Translations under genes and position numbers: made by a program
Notes under the pieces: generated by a model
Told to the model about the DNA's origin: nothing
What the model saw: only the letters and a program-made list of their open reading frames with translations
The model's database searches: none
Assembly (NCBI GenBank): GCA_026988015.1
Contig: JALSMA010000017.1
Location: forward strand, 1-64,000
Length of the DNA stretch: 64,000 nt
DNA from: Desulfobulbaceae bacterium
Lineage (GTDB): Bacteria > Desulfobacterota > Desulfobulbia > Desulfobulbales > Desulfocapsaceae
Direction of reading: 5' to 3'
In this document: positions 1 through 9,848 of the stretch, in pieces
Numbering within the stretch: the first letter of the stretch is position 1
How the letters are laid out: every line of letters begins with the position of its first letter

Positions 1-207
1 GACCCTGCGCCGGGTTACACCGGCAAGGCTGGCAATTTCATCTGTCTCAACTCCCTGACTTTTCAGTGCAATAACCAGATTCCTTCGTTCTTTGTAAAAA
101 CTGTCTGGCGCTGGAATCCACAACATCCCGGTGTGATACTTCTGAATCTCTTTGAGTAGTTCCCTTGGCAGCTTGTGTTCAGCATTGGCGTATTTCTTAA
201 TGTTCAT
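1..207 (-). CDS. Partial small HTH protein (Mor/CD3324-like), continues off the left edge
   Basis: Reverse complement reads MNIKKYANAEHKLPRELLKEIQKYHTGMLWIPAPDSFYKERRNLVIALKSQGVETDEIASLAGVTRRRV...; C-terminal part HTH-like; start overlaps the end of the 197-985 ORF. Confidence 0.6.
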   Translation of the reverse strand, partial: MNIKKYANAEHKLPRELLKEIQKYHTGMLWIPAPDSFYKERRNLVIALKSQGVETDEIASLAGVTRRRV

Positions 208-985
208 GATTGCTCTCCACTTTCTTTAACCACGGCTGCGGAACATCCGGATTATGAAACCTGAGCGTGCTGGGGCGCAGCGTGTCCGGGCCGTGGATTA
301 TCTCTATGTACTGTTCCGTTACGGCTCCAATTTTTTGATCATCACCAACAAAGCAGACCAGTCCGTAATCCTGACCACAGGGGAATTTGAAACGTCCCTG
401 ATTCTGATAAAGCCTGGCTTCAGACCAGTTCTTGGACATGGCTTCCTCCTTAATGGCGTTGACTTTGGCCAGTGCTTCGGCACTGACCTGTTGAATGCAA
501 TTCCATGCTTCGTTTTCAGGATAAGTCCAGTTGTTCTTGGGAGGTTCCAAAGGTTTCTCCGGTTCTTTGGGAATAAGGCGAGGCGCTTGATAATCCTGCG
601 GGTTGAACTGGCGGGATGTCTGTTGCAGAGACTCTTTGCCAAATTTCTGAATGGCGTATTCCTGAAGCGGATTAAATCTACTTTTCAGGCTTTCCCACGT
701 TGTTTCTGGAAGCTTCCCTGCCTTGAATGCTGATTGGGCTGCCAGCATGCGGGAACGGAGCCATGCAAAATACTCCGGCTCGAGACGGCGATAGATTTTG
801 CCGCCCGATTCAACATCGCTGGTAGATGTGACTGCCCACTCGAACCAGGCGGTTTCAAGATAGGTGGATACAAAAAGATCGGGCTCCGGTGTGCTGATGT
901 CATTTTCAGTTGGCTGTGGAGCTTGTTCGGAATGCTCACACTCTGAGGAATCGAGATGCGTGAGCATGGTTTGTAAAAGGCTCAT
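197..985 (-). CDS. Hypothetical element protein (262 aa)
   Basis: Long ORF with SD GGAGGTAATCC directly upstream of ATG; overlaps downstream gene start. Confidence 0.6.
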   Translation of the reverse strand: MSLLQTMLTHLDSSECEHSEQAPQPTENDISTPEPDLFVSTYLETAWFEWAVTSTSDVESGGKIYRRLEPEYFAWLRSRMLAAQSAFKAGKLPETTWESLKSRFNPLQEYAIQKFGKESLQQTSRQFNPQDYQAPRLIPKEPEKPLEPPKNNWTYPENEAWNCIQQVSAEALAKVNAIKEEAMSKNWSEARLYQNQGRFKFPCGQDYGLVCFVGDDQKIGAVTEQYIEIIHGPDTLRPSTLRFHNPDVPQPWLKKVESNHEH

Positions 986-1057
986 GGATTACCTCCGGAA
1001 GTTCGGGTTTATTTTTCTTCCCGTTACTTACCGGAGCCAGGCCGTGGGTGTCGGATG

Positions 1058-1377
1058 GTAGAAAGCGTAGAAAGGGGTTTCTACGGTCAGCGACCTTTCT
1101 ACACCCCCTTTCTACACCTCTTAACAGTAGTATTATCAGTTAGTTATATATAATTTTGTAGAAAGAGTAGAAAGGTATAGGAATATTACTCACGCATAGC
1201 CCGTTTTTTTCACTATGGCCTTCAACTGGAAAAAAGAAAAAATGAACAGTAGGGGGGGGTAACCTCTGGAACCTTTCTACACTTTCTACGCTTGCCGCAT
1301 AACGCTATAAATAACAGGCAGTTACGATGCAGAAAGGTACTCTTGGGACATTCTACATTGTAGAAAGGTCTTTCTAC
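1058..1377. repeat. Array of GTAGAAAG/CTTTCTAC octamers (10 exact copies, both orientations)
   Basis: Exact copies start at 1058, 1067, 1095, 1108, 1158, 1167, 1273, 1282, 1360, 1370; one-mismatch copies near 1077 and 1329. Confidence 0.85.
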
Positions 1378-1414
1378 ATCGACGGTCTTTGTAATGATTT
1401 TTTCGGGCAGACGC

Positions 1415-1514
1415 CGATTTGTAATTGTTTTTGTAGCGGAATAACAGTTTTGCCAGCTATCTGTCGATTTCTAATCGTTTTACCAGCGAAATAACAGTTT
1501 TGCCAAAATCTGCC
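1415..1514. repeat. Imperfect ~50-bp tandem duplication
   Basis: cgatttgtaattgtttttgtagcggaataacagttttgcca... followed by cgatttctaatcgttttaccagcgaaataacagttttgcca... Confidence 0.8.
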
Positions 1515-1525
1515 GGGGATATAAA

Positions 1526-1557
1526 CAAAAAGCCCGCAGAGGTGAATCCACGGGCTT
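1526..1557 (-). terminator. Rho-independent terminator after the RloAB/84-aa operon
   Basis: Minus strand AGCCCG...CGGGCT stem followed by TTTTTG. Confidence 0.75.
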
Positions 1558-1580
1558 CAAAGAAATATGATTTGTGAAAA

Positions 1581-1835
1581 TCAGCGTTTTTTGTTTGACT
1601 GAGACAAGATAGAGCCTGCCAACGATTTTGTCGTATCATTGTACTTTGAGCTCTGCAGAACCTTTGAGGCGACATCCTCCATTTCGGCACCGGTCTGATG
1701 TTTGGATTTAGATTGTGACAATGCTGATCCGGCCAAAGACTTCTGAATCTGGGAGGCATTCTGATCTTTGAGAATATCAGAAGCCATTGAAGCGATTTGT
1801 TTTGATGTCTGTTTTTTGTTATTTGCCATTTGCAT
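1581..1835 (-). CDS. 84-aa protein with two internal repeats, downstream of RloB
   Basis: Repeat pattern: ...LKDQNASQIQKSLAGSALSQS... and ...LQSSKYNDTTKSLAGSILSQS...; SD-like sequence upstream. Confidence 0.65.
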   Translation of the reverse strand: MQMANNKKQTSKQIASMASDILKDQNASQIQKSLAGSALSQSKSKHQTGAEMEDVASKVLQSSKYNDTTKSLAGSILSQSNKKR

Positions 1836-1846
1836 ATCTCCTATCG

Positions 1847-2452
1847 TTATTGATTCCTGTGAGATTCCAGTATGCTTTCAACCAGTTTATAAACGGTTGT
1901 TCCTGTGGTGCGCGGCCAATCATCGCAAGGCGGGTTGTCCCGTTGTCTGGCTCTCCTGATGGCATCGGCAATCATTGTGTCAGATATTCTTCTGACATTG
2001 ATGCCTTTGTCATAGCCGGGAAGATGACGCTCCAGTTTTTGTGAACATATCTGCGAACTGCTGACACCTCCGCCATCCTCGAAATGCAGAAGAAGCCAGA
2101 ATTCGAATTTGGGATTACTGAGTGCAAACCCATAATTATCGGCCTGCTGGGACCATTGATGCAGCTGTGACAATTGTTCGTCAGTCCACTGGTCCTTGTC
2201 GACCACTAGCCATGCTTCATCCGACTTTTTCAAGCCTTCATTTTTCAGGTGTTTTTCCATTCGAGCAAGCACCTGCGGGGGAGCGCTATCATGTTTGCTT
2301 TTCAGGCAACTGACCCGAATGACTGAATTTTGATCATTGAAAATCGCAAAATACTGCGGCTCTGTTTTACTGCCTTCAACGGCAAGTACAAAAATTTTCC
2401 GGTATCGACGCTCACCCAGTGGGCGACTGAATTTTCTTCGTTTAGGAGGCAT
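1847..2452 (-). CDS. RloB-like protein (AbiLii-like)
   Basis: 201 aa; VLAVEGSKTEPQYFAIFN, WLVVDKDQWTDEQL, FALSNPKFEFWLLLHFED are RloB-family motifs; start overlaps stop of the upstream ATPase. Confidence 0.85.
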   Translation of the reverse strand: MPPKRRKFSRPLGERRYRKIFVLAVEGSKTEPQYFAIFNDQNSVIRVSCLKSKHDSAPPQVLARMEKHLKNEGLKKSDEAWLVVDKDQWTDEQLSQLHQWSQQADNYGFALSNPKFEFWLLLHFEDGGGVSSSQICSQKLERHLPGYDKGINVRRISDTMIADAIRRARQRDNPPCDDWPRTTGTTVYKLVESILESHRNQ

Positions 2453-3780
2453 CAGTCATCCTCCCTTCGATTTGTCAGAGCATTGCTCAGAAGGATTCTG
2501 GGGATACCTCCCAACCGTCCTTGAAGATAGCTTTTACGGATATCCTTATCATAGCGGACATCTTTATAGTCGCTGAATGACAGAAGTTCGGAACAGCCTT
2601 CACGGTTTCTTTCCGCCACCCACATTTCATCACGCCGGAAAAGCCCCTGATCCATCAGAAGAACATCATGCGTCGTAATTAACAATTGAGCCCGGCTTTC
2701 AGTGCTGCAATTCGCCAGATATGCCTCTATCAATTGCCTTGTCAGCAGGGAATGAAGGCTGCGGTCAACTTCATCAATGACATACACTTTTTTGGAACTG
2801 GTGGCCGAAACTTCAAGAAATGCCGGTAGCAGATCGATTACCCTTTGGGAACCATCGGATTCCTGGCGTATGTCAAACTTGGCTTCGGTTCCGTCACTTC
2901 TTGAATGAAATGTAACCAGCTTTTTGGCGACCAGCTCACCGGCTTTTCTTGTAATAATAAACCGCTCGTTTGTTGGTGAGGCCAAAAAGCGAATAGTCAT
3001 GCCTTCCTTGACATCTTCCTGCAGCTTGCTTTTGAAGCTTTCCGGGAGAGGGATGTTTTCAAATGGAATTTCCTCTCCACCCAGATGGGAAATGCCGGTA
3101 TCGAGCTGGGGCAGCATCTCATTCATGGTGCTGTACAGTGGATGGCCTTCATCAAGGAAATGTTCAAACGGTTCAAATCTTGAGTCAGGAGCAATCAACT
3201 CCAGCGTGTCTTTGAACCAGTCATATACTGGCCTGAATTTATCGACTTTCTGAGATACCGAGTTGGTCAGAAACAGCTGATTGTCTCTTGTTCCCTTGAA
3301 GGCAAAATGCAGAAATTGTTCTTTATCCAGTGAGCTGTCAAAATTTGGCTCATCACCTTGCCTGTCATAGAGGACCTTTTCGCTGGTGCTGGTGATTTGA
3401 ACAAGCTTTTCGTGGGTGACGGCTTTTCTGGTCACAGCAAAGCTGAATTCATAGATTATTTCATCAATCAGCAGCTCCAGTTTGAAGCGCGACGGCTTTT
3501 CAAGGCTATCACTGTCAAGTCGGTATGGTTCAACCGGAATTAAACTGTCGGGTCCAGTCCCTCGAACAACCAATCCTTTAACAAAACTCAGAGCTTTGAA
3601 AAAATTTGTCTTGCCAGATGCATTGCCGCCATAAATGGCAGCTACTGGTAAAATTCTTGTCTGATATTTTGGTACCTTGGGAACTCGGTCTCCATGCTGC
3701 CTTTCTCGACTGGCAACCATGGAAAAAGAGACCGAATCTCGAAAGGACATCCAGTTTTCTATTGAAAAACTCAGGATCAT
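2452..3780 (-). CDS. RloA/AbiLi-like AAA ATPase
   Basis: 442 aa; N-terminal [12 protein letters not shown], Walker [16 protein letters not shown], Walker [15 protein letters not shown], switch [12 protein letters not shown]. Confidence 0.85.
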   Translation of the reverse strand: MILSFSIENWMSFRDSVSFSMVASRERQHGDRVPKVPKYQTRILPVAAIYGGNASGKTNFFKALSFVKGLVVRGTGPDSLIPVEPYRLDSDSLEKPSRFKLELLIDEIIYEFSFAVTRKAVTHEKLVQITSTSEKVLYDRQGDEPNFDSSLDKEQFLHFAFKGTRDNQLFLTNSVSQKVDKFRPVYDWFKDTLELIAPDSRFEPFEHFLDEGHPLYSTMNEMLPQLDTGISHLGGEEIPFENIPLPESFKSKLQEDVKEGMTIRFLASPTNERFIITRKAGELVAKKLVTFHSRSDGTEAKFDIRQESDGSQRVIDLLPAFLEVSATSSKKVYVIDEVDRSLHSLLTRQLIEAYLANCSTESRAQLLITTHDVLLMDQGLFRRDEMWVAERNREGCSELLSFSDYKDVRYDKDIRKSYLQGRLGGIPRILLSNALTNRREDD

Positions 3781-3882
3781 TATATAGCTCCTTATGTGAA
3801 ATTAGCTCATTAAACACCATCTAATATATGAACTAAAGCGACTCGTGTCAAGCTAAAAGAGATATTTTCTCATAAAACAAGA

Positions 3883-6444
3883 TTACAGCATAAGATTTGA
3901 CTGAATGGAATACATTTTTGTTCCATATCGTTTCTGACTGATGGCAACATCGAAACCAGCCTCACGTATGGTTTCAAGGTCGTTGGCAAAGCGCTGGGCA
4001 AACTGCCTCGATGAATCCATTTCAAAACGCAATCCAAAATCACGGGACACACGCTTGAGTGCTACAAATAACTCCCGGGATAAAACATTATTCAGACTGC
4101 CGTCATCTTCGAACTTAATCTGGTATCGGGCAACGAACTCCTGAATGTGGTCAACACGGCGGTCGTTGTACATATCTTTCTGGTCTGCCTCCACAGCGTT
4201 CTGCCACGCCTTGAACAGAGTAGAAAGCGCCGTTGCCGTATGGTTGGATTCACGGGCAGTCTCACGGCTGGTCTGATTGATACTCTGAATCTGCTGTTTG
4301 AATGCCGGAGCCAGCTGGGTCATACCCTGTTCAACCCGCTCCTGTGATGAACCAGCCAAAAGCATCAAATACATTAAACTTAGGTATTCATTACAGCGCC
4401 GCTTATCATGATTGCCGAGAGCCTCATGCAGTAGCTTCATCGCCTGTGTGCGCATCCCATCTTTCATCATAGCCAGGACCTCGCTGGTTCTTTTCATGAT
4501 GGCAGAAATAATCAGATCACGTTTTTGCTGAATGGCTGCGATCACTTCGGACTCAATAAAGCAGTCATTGCCCTGATTGCCGATGTCGAAATTAATAACA
4601 AAGCTTCGGGACTGAATTTCAGACAGTCCTCCACACAAGGGCTCGATACCGGTAGTATTGAGCAGACATTTGGTTCGCTCAGTTACCGTTTCACTGTCAG
4701 TACCGCTCTTGCGCTTTTCTTTGGCAATGCCAGTGATGCTGGTCAGCATGAACGTGGTAAGGTCCTCGGTCATTTGTTTCACCTCTATATTGTCGAGAAC
4801 AATAAGAGGGTTTTGGGAACCATCAGTATAATTTGCGGCATCGGTTGCCTTCTTGTGCTGCGGCTCACCGTAGAGCAGTGCCGAGATAATCTTGCTGGCC
4901 GTGGTTTTACCAGATCCGGCTGATCCTTCAAAACGGGTCATAGGTCTGGTACCTGAAAAATCAATCAACAGAAAACAAGTTAGCCACGACAGAATCAGAA
5001 AACGGTCTCCCTGAGAACAGGTCATGTTGTTGACCAATAGATCAACCAGCAACTTATCGGCTTCTTCCGGTGAAGCATCTTTCAGAAATTTGAGCGGCTT
5101 CATTTTGCGGGAACCGTCAAGAATAATCCCATCAGCATTGCCACCGTTCTTGAGAATTTCAATGCCATCCGGAGTGATGCGGGCAATCTCATGGTCTTGA
5201 TTGTTCAGGTTGAAATAGATCGTAAAATTGGAAATGTCGGTGTGCAGCCAGGAGAAATGATCACGGACCTGTCCACGGATCATGGCCAGACTGGGCAAAA
5301 CTTCAAAAAACGTGCGTCCGCCATTGGAGGTTGGAACCATCCCTGTGTGTTTGTAGAGCATTGCGGCATACTGTCTTTTGCGGCCGCGATCGGGTGAGTC
5401 CATCCAATAAATGGAATTGTCGAAATACATAAATGGCTCCCCGGTCTGGGTGTGAAAGAACTGGGCACCATTGGCCGTAAACCAGTCATAAGCGGCTTCG
5501 GCAGCCGCTGTGTAATCAGGAGCACCATTTTCCAGTTTCGTATCGATCAACACCTCATCAACACGGGCTCGGCAGGAGCCGGGAGGAGATCCTCTCAGGC
5601 GTTTGGCTTTCTTTTTTTCCTTCTTGGCAATGTTGCGTCGATTCTGCTGAACAGAACGTACCTGTTCTTTGAGGGTGGCCATTGGAACGGCTTTTCCGAG
5701 GCGTTCCTGAACCAGTTTAAGGAGGCGACTCTGCTCAAGAGGTGAATGGGCCGCAATTTCGGCCAGAACCGGCTCGAGCTGGCGGTTTCTTTCTTCTTCC
5801 GATGCATCCTCCGGCAATCCCTGTATTCCGAATTCAACAGGTGTACAAGCCTTGAAAAGTAATTCCTGAAATTCATCTTTGCCATTTCCCGATGCAAAGA
5901 AGTCATTTACATCGATCTTGGCATTGGCAAGCAGGGTTTCGGCATCACGAATATCCTCGGCAGAGTGTCCTTCGAGCAATTTGGCCAGTTCCCGTGGACC
6001 AACAGCCGCCGTCAAGTTGAACCTGTTCTGCAGTTCCTGACGCGCCTGCTGCTGGGATTCATCCAAAGGAATTGTCACCAGCTTTGTGTCAATTTTATGC
6101 TCGGCCAGAGTGCGTGCGGTTTGCAGTGCTCCTTTGAGGCCAGCCTCTGATATTTCATTGTCCTGGCAGATATAAACGGTCTTGATACCCCGCATCTTCG
6201 GCACAAGGCGTTCCCAGTCAGCGGCTCGAATTCTCACTGTCACAGGAGAGAGTGCCGGAAATCCTTGCTGCATAAGAGCAATGCAATCCGTCACTCCCTC
6301 GGTAATGATAATGTGATCCGGCTTGCCCAGCAGGCAGTCTTCATTGAAGAGAACGGCATTGTTTATGAAGCGGGCAACATAAGGTCTCTGATGTTCATCG
6401 TGAACAGGGAGTTTTTTTATATTTTCCCTGTTCCCAGTTTGCAT
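3883..6444 (-). CDS. Primase TOPRIM domain plus SF3/D5-like helicase (C-terminal part of split primase-helicase)
   Basis: TOPRIM-like HIIITEGVTDCIALMQQG...VYICQDNE; ATPase RFEGSAGSGKTTASKII and LIVLDNIE. N-terminal domain lies in another frame (6395-7207). Confidence 0.8.
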   Translation of the reverse strand: MQTGNRENIKKLPVHDEHQRPYVARFINNAVLFNEDCLLGKPDHIIITEGVTDCIALMQQGFPALSPVTVRIRAADWERLVPKMRGIKTVYICQDNEISEAGLKGALQTARTLAEHKIDTKLVTIPLDESQQQARQELQNRFNLTAAVGPRELAKLLEGHSAEDIRDAETLLANAKIDVNDFFASGNGKDEFQELLFKACTPVEFGIQGLPEDASEEERNRQLEPVLAEIAAHSPLEQSRLLKLVQERLGKAVPMATLKEQVRSVQQNRRNIAKKEKKKAKRLRGSPPGSCRARVDEVLIDTKLENGAPDYTAAAEAAYDWFTANGAQFFHTQTGEPFMYFDNSIYWMDSPDRGRKRQYAAMLYKHTGMVPTSNGGRTFFEVLPSLAMIRGQVRDHFSWLHTDISNFTIYFNLNNQDHEIARITPDGIEILKNGGNADGIILDGSRKMKPLKFLKDASPEEADKLLVDLLVNNMTCSQGDRFLILSWLTCFLLIDFSGTRPMTRFEGSAGSGKTTASKIISALLYGEPQHKKATDAANYTDGSQNPLIVLDNIEVKQMTEDLTTFMLTSITGIAKEKRKSGTDSETVTERTKCLLNTTGIEPLCGGLSEIQSRSFVINFDIGNQGNDCFIESEVIAAIQQKRDLIISAIMKRTSEVLAMMKDGMRTQAMKLLHEALGNHDKRRCNEYLSLMYLMLLAGSSQERVEQGMTQLAPAFKQQIQSINQTSRETARESNHTATALSTLFKAWQNAVEADQKDMYNDRRVDHIQEFVARYQIKFEDDGSLNNVLSRELFVALKRVSRDFGLRFEMDSSRQFAQRFANDLETIREAGFDVAISQKRYGTKMYSIQSNLML

Positions 6445-7207
6445 CAGAAGTCCATGGCGTTTTGCGGCCGATCATGAACACGACACGACCGCGACTCCAG
6501 TATGGAAAGATGATGCGCTTCTCAAAAAACGGGTTCAATCCATCCTGACTGGTGGGCCGAAACGCTCCGGTGGCAGCCAGCTCTCTTTTGCTGAAGCCGT
6601 TATCTCCGGAACGCAGGGACGCAATGACACCGGATTCGTTATCGGCATAACCGATCAGAAGATCATCGATGGTTTCATCGCTGATGGCATATTTTTCTTT
6701 CAGCCATGTAAGAGCTTCCGAATTTTCCTTCAACCGGTGATGATAGTATCGCGCCAGTTCGGTCAGTGCATCTTTGACACGGATTTCAAATAAGCGGTCG
6801 TTTTCAGTCTGTTCCAATCGTTCCTGTGTAAGCCCATACCGTGACAAAGGAGGCATTCCGGCCTTTTCAGCAAGGAAGTCCCGGGCCTGTCGATGACTAT
6901 CAGGCATGGGACCCGATTGCCCGGCCGTAACCACGCCCGATTGAACAAACTCAACCAACTGCAGGACATCACCGCCCACACCACAGCCGAAACAATACCA
7001 TCCCTGTTTGTCGAGCATCACATGCAGTGATCGATGCGACTGGCTTTGATGATGTGGACAGTCGCATTGAAGCCTCTGCCGGGATTCCTGAGTAATTTTT
7101 CCCGCAAGGAGTTCCCTTACCACATCACCAATATCGAGCTCGGTTATCAGACGGTAATATTCTCTGACATTATCTGTTCCCCCCATACTCATTGTGCCCC
7201 CGCGCAA
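6395..7207 (-). CDS. CHC2 zinc-finger primase N-terminal part (split by frame change)
   Basis: CDCPHHQSQSHRSLHVMLDKQGWYCFGCGVGGDVLQLVEF; catalytic-core-like RIIFPYWSRGRVVFMIGRK; ends prematurely after an A7 tract. Confidence 0.8.
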   Translation of the reverse strand: MRGGTMSMGGTDNVREYYRLITELDIGDVVRELLAGKITQESRQRLQCDCPHHQSQSHRSLHVMLDKQGWYCFGCGVGGDVLQLVEFVQSGVVTAGQSGPMPDSHRQARDFLAEKAGMPPLSRYGLTQERLEQTENDRLFEIRVKDALTELARYYHHRLKENSEALTWLKEKYAISDETIDDLLIGYADNESGVIASLRSGDNGFSKRELAATGAFRPTSQDGLNPFFEKRIIFPYWSRGRVVFMIGRKTPWTSDANWEQGKYKKTPCSR

Positions 7208-9411
7208 GCTGTCTGCTGTTCAGGGCTATTTGTATTATTCAAAAAAATGGAGAGGAATGTCTTTCTGTTATCCACCTGACATTTCTTGGCGCAATTACGG
7301 ATTCCCCAGCGGTCACCCAATATAATTGCTGTCTTCCGGGCACGGGTGACACCAGTGTAGAGCAGGTTCCGATGGTGCATAAAAGAATGTGCCTTATGAA
7401 CAACCACCACAGCACACGGAAATTCCGATCCCTGGGTTTTATGAATGGTCAAAGCATAGGCCAGCTGAATGTCCTGAAGATTTGGCGAGCCTTTTTCAAT
7501 TTCCACTGACGCACCTTCAAAGTCGATCAACAACATGCCGTTTGGCAAAACATCGACCACATGACCGATGGCTCCATTCATCACATTGAGGTCGTAATTG
7601 TTGCGGGTTTGAATCACCTTGTCGTGCTTCAGAAAAGGAGGTCTGCGACCGGGAGTGGTATCCGGGACAGTAACATTCCACAGGCGTTTCTGAATCAGTT
7701 TCTGCAGGTCTTCATTCAGCGATTTTGTTCCAAGCGGCCCCTTATGGGTAGGCGTCAGCACCTGTACGTCTTTAATCAGGTCAAAACCGAGTGCACCGAG
7801 TCGTTTGTCAAAAAGATCCAGCAGGAAATTTCGGGCGGCCATCGGGTCTGTAAACTGATCAGCCAGATACCAGTCCCGACAACCGTGTGCGTTGGATTCA
7901 CTGGTTTTTCTTACTTCACCTTTCAGGATGGCTGTGCTGTTTTCTTTCAGTACACCGGCCTGTCTGACCACTTTATCCAAAATGACAGTTGGAATGGCTT
8001 CCGAGTGGATGAGATCCCGAAGAATGTTTCCAGGACCTACTGGTGGAAGCTGGTTGTGATCACCCACAATAACAATGGTTGTTCTGGCAAAATCCACGGC
8101 ATTAAAAAGATGCCAGGCCAGAGGTACATCCACCATAGAGAATTCATCAATAATAAGGATATCGGTATCGATAGGATTATTGCTGTCGCGAGAAAATGAT
8201 TTACCATCATAGCCCAGCAGTCGGTGAATAGTAGTCCCTGTGCGTCCGCTGACTTCTTCGAGCCTCTTGGCCGCCTTACCTGTGGGAGCAGACAACACCA
8301 CTTCCAGATCGCATTCCTCACATACAGCGTTGATGACTGAAACCGTATAGCTTTTGCCCGAACCGGCACCACCGGATATCAGGCTGATGGAATTCTTCAG
8401 GGCTGATTGAACCGCCTCGAACTGCTTTTCATTCAGTGTCTCGGCCTGACGTAATATCAGCTTCTGCAGATTGCGTGTGTTTTTGAAATGAGGATTGGGT
8501 TCATCTGCCTTGGTAAAGATAGCGGCAATATCCTGCTCCATTTTAAGAATATCCGACAACGCCACAAGGAAACGACCGCCGTAAGATTCACACGAAAGCA
8601 GCTTTTCATTGATCAAGTTATCAAGAGCCGTTTCAATCTGAATTCGGCTGTCGAGGTTATCCATAACCAGAAGAAGATTTGCCTGATCGACCAGATCTTC
8701 ATATTCGACCCAGCAGTTTCCCTGATCCAGTGCTTCCTGAATGCAATACTGAATACCAGCACGGATTCGAGGAAGATGATCTTTGGGAGTCCCAAGTTTA
8801 CGAGCAATCTTATCGACCTTTTTAAAGCCGAATCCCCGCAGTTCCCGAATGAGGATATACGGATCTGCTTTGAGTATATCCAAACAGCTGCTGCCGAGTT
8901 TATCGACGAGTGTCGTTACTTGATGGTGGGTCAAACCAAAGGCTGACAGCCATGTGAGGACGGCATTAACACTACGGTTTTTACACCATTCATCCTTTAA
9001 CCGATTGGCAGCAACGAGGGAGATTCTGGCTTTTGCGGCAATGAGTTCCGGGGATTCAATCAGTGTGTCTTCAAATGAATCGCCGAACTCTTCGACAATA
9101 AGGCGGGCTTTGGCTGGGCCAATCCCCTTGATGTCCGGGTGATTGGCCAGGTAATGAATCAATCCTTCCGGGTCCAGGTCAAGATCATGCTCCATGGTTT
9201 CAACCTTGAACTGACGACCGTATTTAGGATGGGTGGTCCACGTCCCAAGCAGGACCACGGGCTGGTTTTCCCGGGCAAAAAGGTTTCCGGCAAACTGAAT
9301 TTCATCTCCAGTAGATGTGAGCAAACGGCCTGCGGAAAACTTCGGCCCGGCATAATAAACTCTCTCTATTCTTCCCCGGAGTTTTGCCGGGGAGTTTGTT
9401 TTTCTTGGCAT
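7189..9411 (-). CDS. RecD2-like DNA helicase
   Basis: GGAGSGKSYTVSVI, DILIIDEFSMVDVPL, AYALTIHKTQGSEFPCAVVVV; likely start MPRKTNSPAKLRGRIERV at 9411. Confidence 0.85.
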   Translation of the reverse strand: MPRKTNSPAKLRGRIERVYYAGPKFSAGRLLTSTGDEIQFAGNLFARENQPVVLLGTWTTHPKYGRQFKVETMEHDLDLDPEGLIHYLANHPDIKGIGPAKARLIVEEFGDSFEDTLIESPELIAAKARISLVAANRLKDEWCKNRSVNAVLTWLSAFGLTHHQVTTLVDKLGSSCLDILKADPYILIRELRGFGFKKVDKIARKLGTPKDHLPRIRAGIQYCIQEALDQGNCWVEYEDLVDQANLLLVMDNLDSRIQIETALDNLINEKLLSCESYGGRFLVALSDILKMEQDIAAIFTKADEPNPHFKNTRNLQKLILRQAETLNEKQFEAVQSALKNSISLISGGAGSGKSYTVSVINAVCEECDLEVVLSAPTGKAAKRLEEVSGRTGTTIHRLLGYDGKSFSRDSNNPIDTDILIIDEFSMVDVPLAWHLFNAVDFARTTIVIVGDHNQLPPVGPGNILRDLIHSEAIPTVILDKVVRQAGVLKENSTAILKGEVRKTSESNAHGCRDWYLADQFTDPMAARNFLLDLFDKRLGALGFDLIKDVQVLTPTHKGPLGTKSLNEDLQKLIQKRLWNVTVPDTTPGRRPPFLKHDKVIQTRNNYDLNVMNGAIGHVVDVLPNGMLLIDFEGASVEIEKGSPNLQDIQLAYALTIHKTQGSEFPCAVVVVHKAHSFMHHRNLLYTGVTRARKTAIILGDRWGIRNCAKKCQVDNRKTFLSIFLNNTNSPEQQTACAGAQ

Positions 9412-9848
9412 TGAGCGAACCTCCGGTGAAAGCGCATTAAAAACTCGTAGGCAAACCGGCAGGCAGCCTGACGGTCTGAACAGAAATACACAGGCACACC
9501 GAAGTCGATGATGATGGAGGCTATGGTTCCTATGATGGCGTTTGGATGGGCGTCGCTTTTGTAGCAAGCTCCGAGAACATCCCGGTAATTTGCCTCAACA
9601 ACGACGCAGGCTGCGTCATAGTGGTGAAGCTTTTCCAGCTCCTTATAAAAACGCTTTCTGCCTCGGATGACAGTGGAAACAAAATCCGCCATGGATTTCC
9701 TTTCCACTGCCACCCGGGTTTCAAACCCCTCTATGGAATAATCTCCCGCCGGGAGGGTCTTACGGACTGATGACACAAATTCCGAATCAAATCCGTAAGG
9801 CTCCTGTTCCCGGGTATCAACGACAACGGTAACCATGCCCATGCTCAA
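9366..9848 (-). CDS. ERCC4-domain nuclease
   Basis: VVVDTREQEPYGF...LPAGDYSIEGFETRVAVERKSMADFVSTVIRGRKRFYKEL. Confidence 0.85.
   Translation of the reverse strand: MSMGMVTVVVDTREQEPYGFDSEFVSSVRKTLPAGDYSIEGFETRVAVERKSMADFVSTVIRGRKRFYKELEKLHHYDAACVVVEANYRDVLGACYKSDAHPNAIIGTIASIIIDFGVPVYFCSDRQAACRFAYEFLMRFHRRFAQCQEKQTPRQNSGEE

Noticed and set aside
1252-1259. G8 homopolymer as phase-variation tract
   Set aside because: Not within or just upstream of a convincing gene; only a 15-codon ORF crosses it.
1058-1514. CRISPR array interpretation of the repeat region
   Set aside because: Repeats are only 8 bp, in both orientations with irregular spacing; no cas genes.
6395-6444. Canonical -1 programmed frameshift in the primase
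   Set aside because: The needed shift is +1 (or -2) and TAT AAA AAA ACT is not an in-frame X_XXY_YYZ heptamer.
9412-9567. N-terminal extension of RecD2-like ORF
   Set aside because: Low-complexity sequence overlapping the ERCC4 gene; MPRKTNSPAKLRGRIERV start at 9411 is more plausible.
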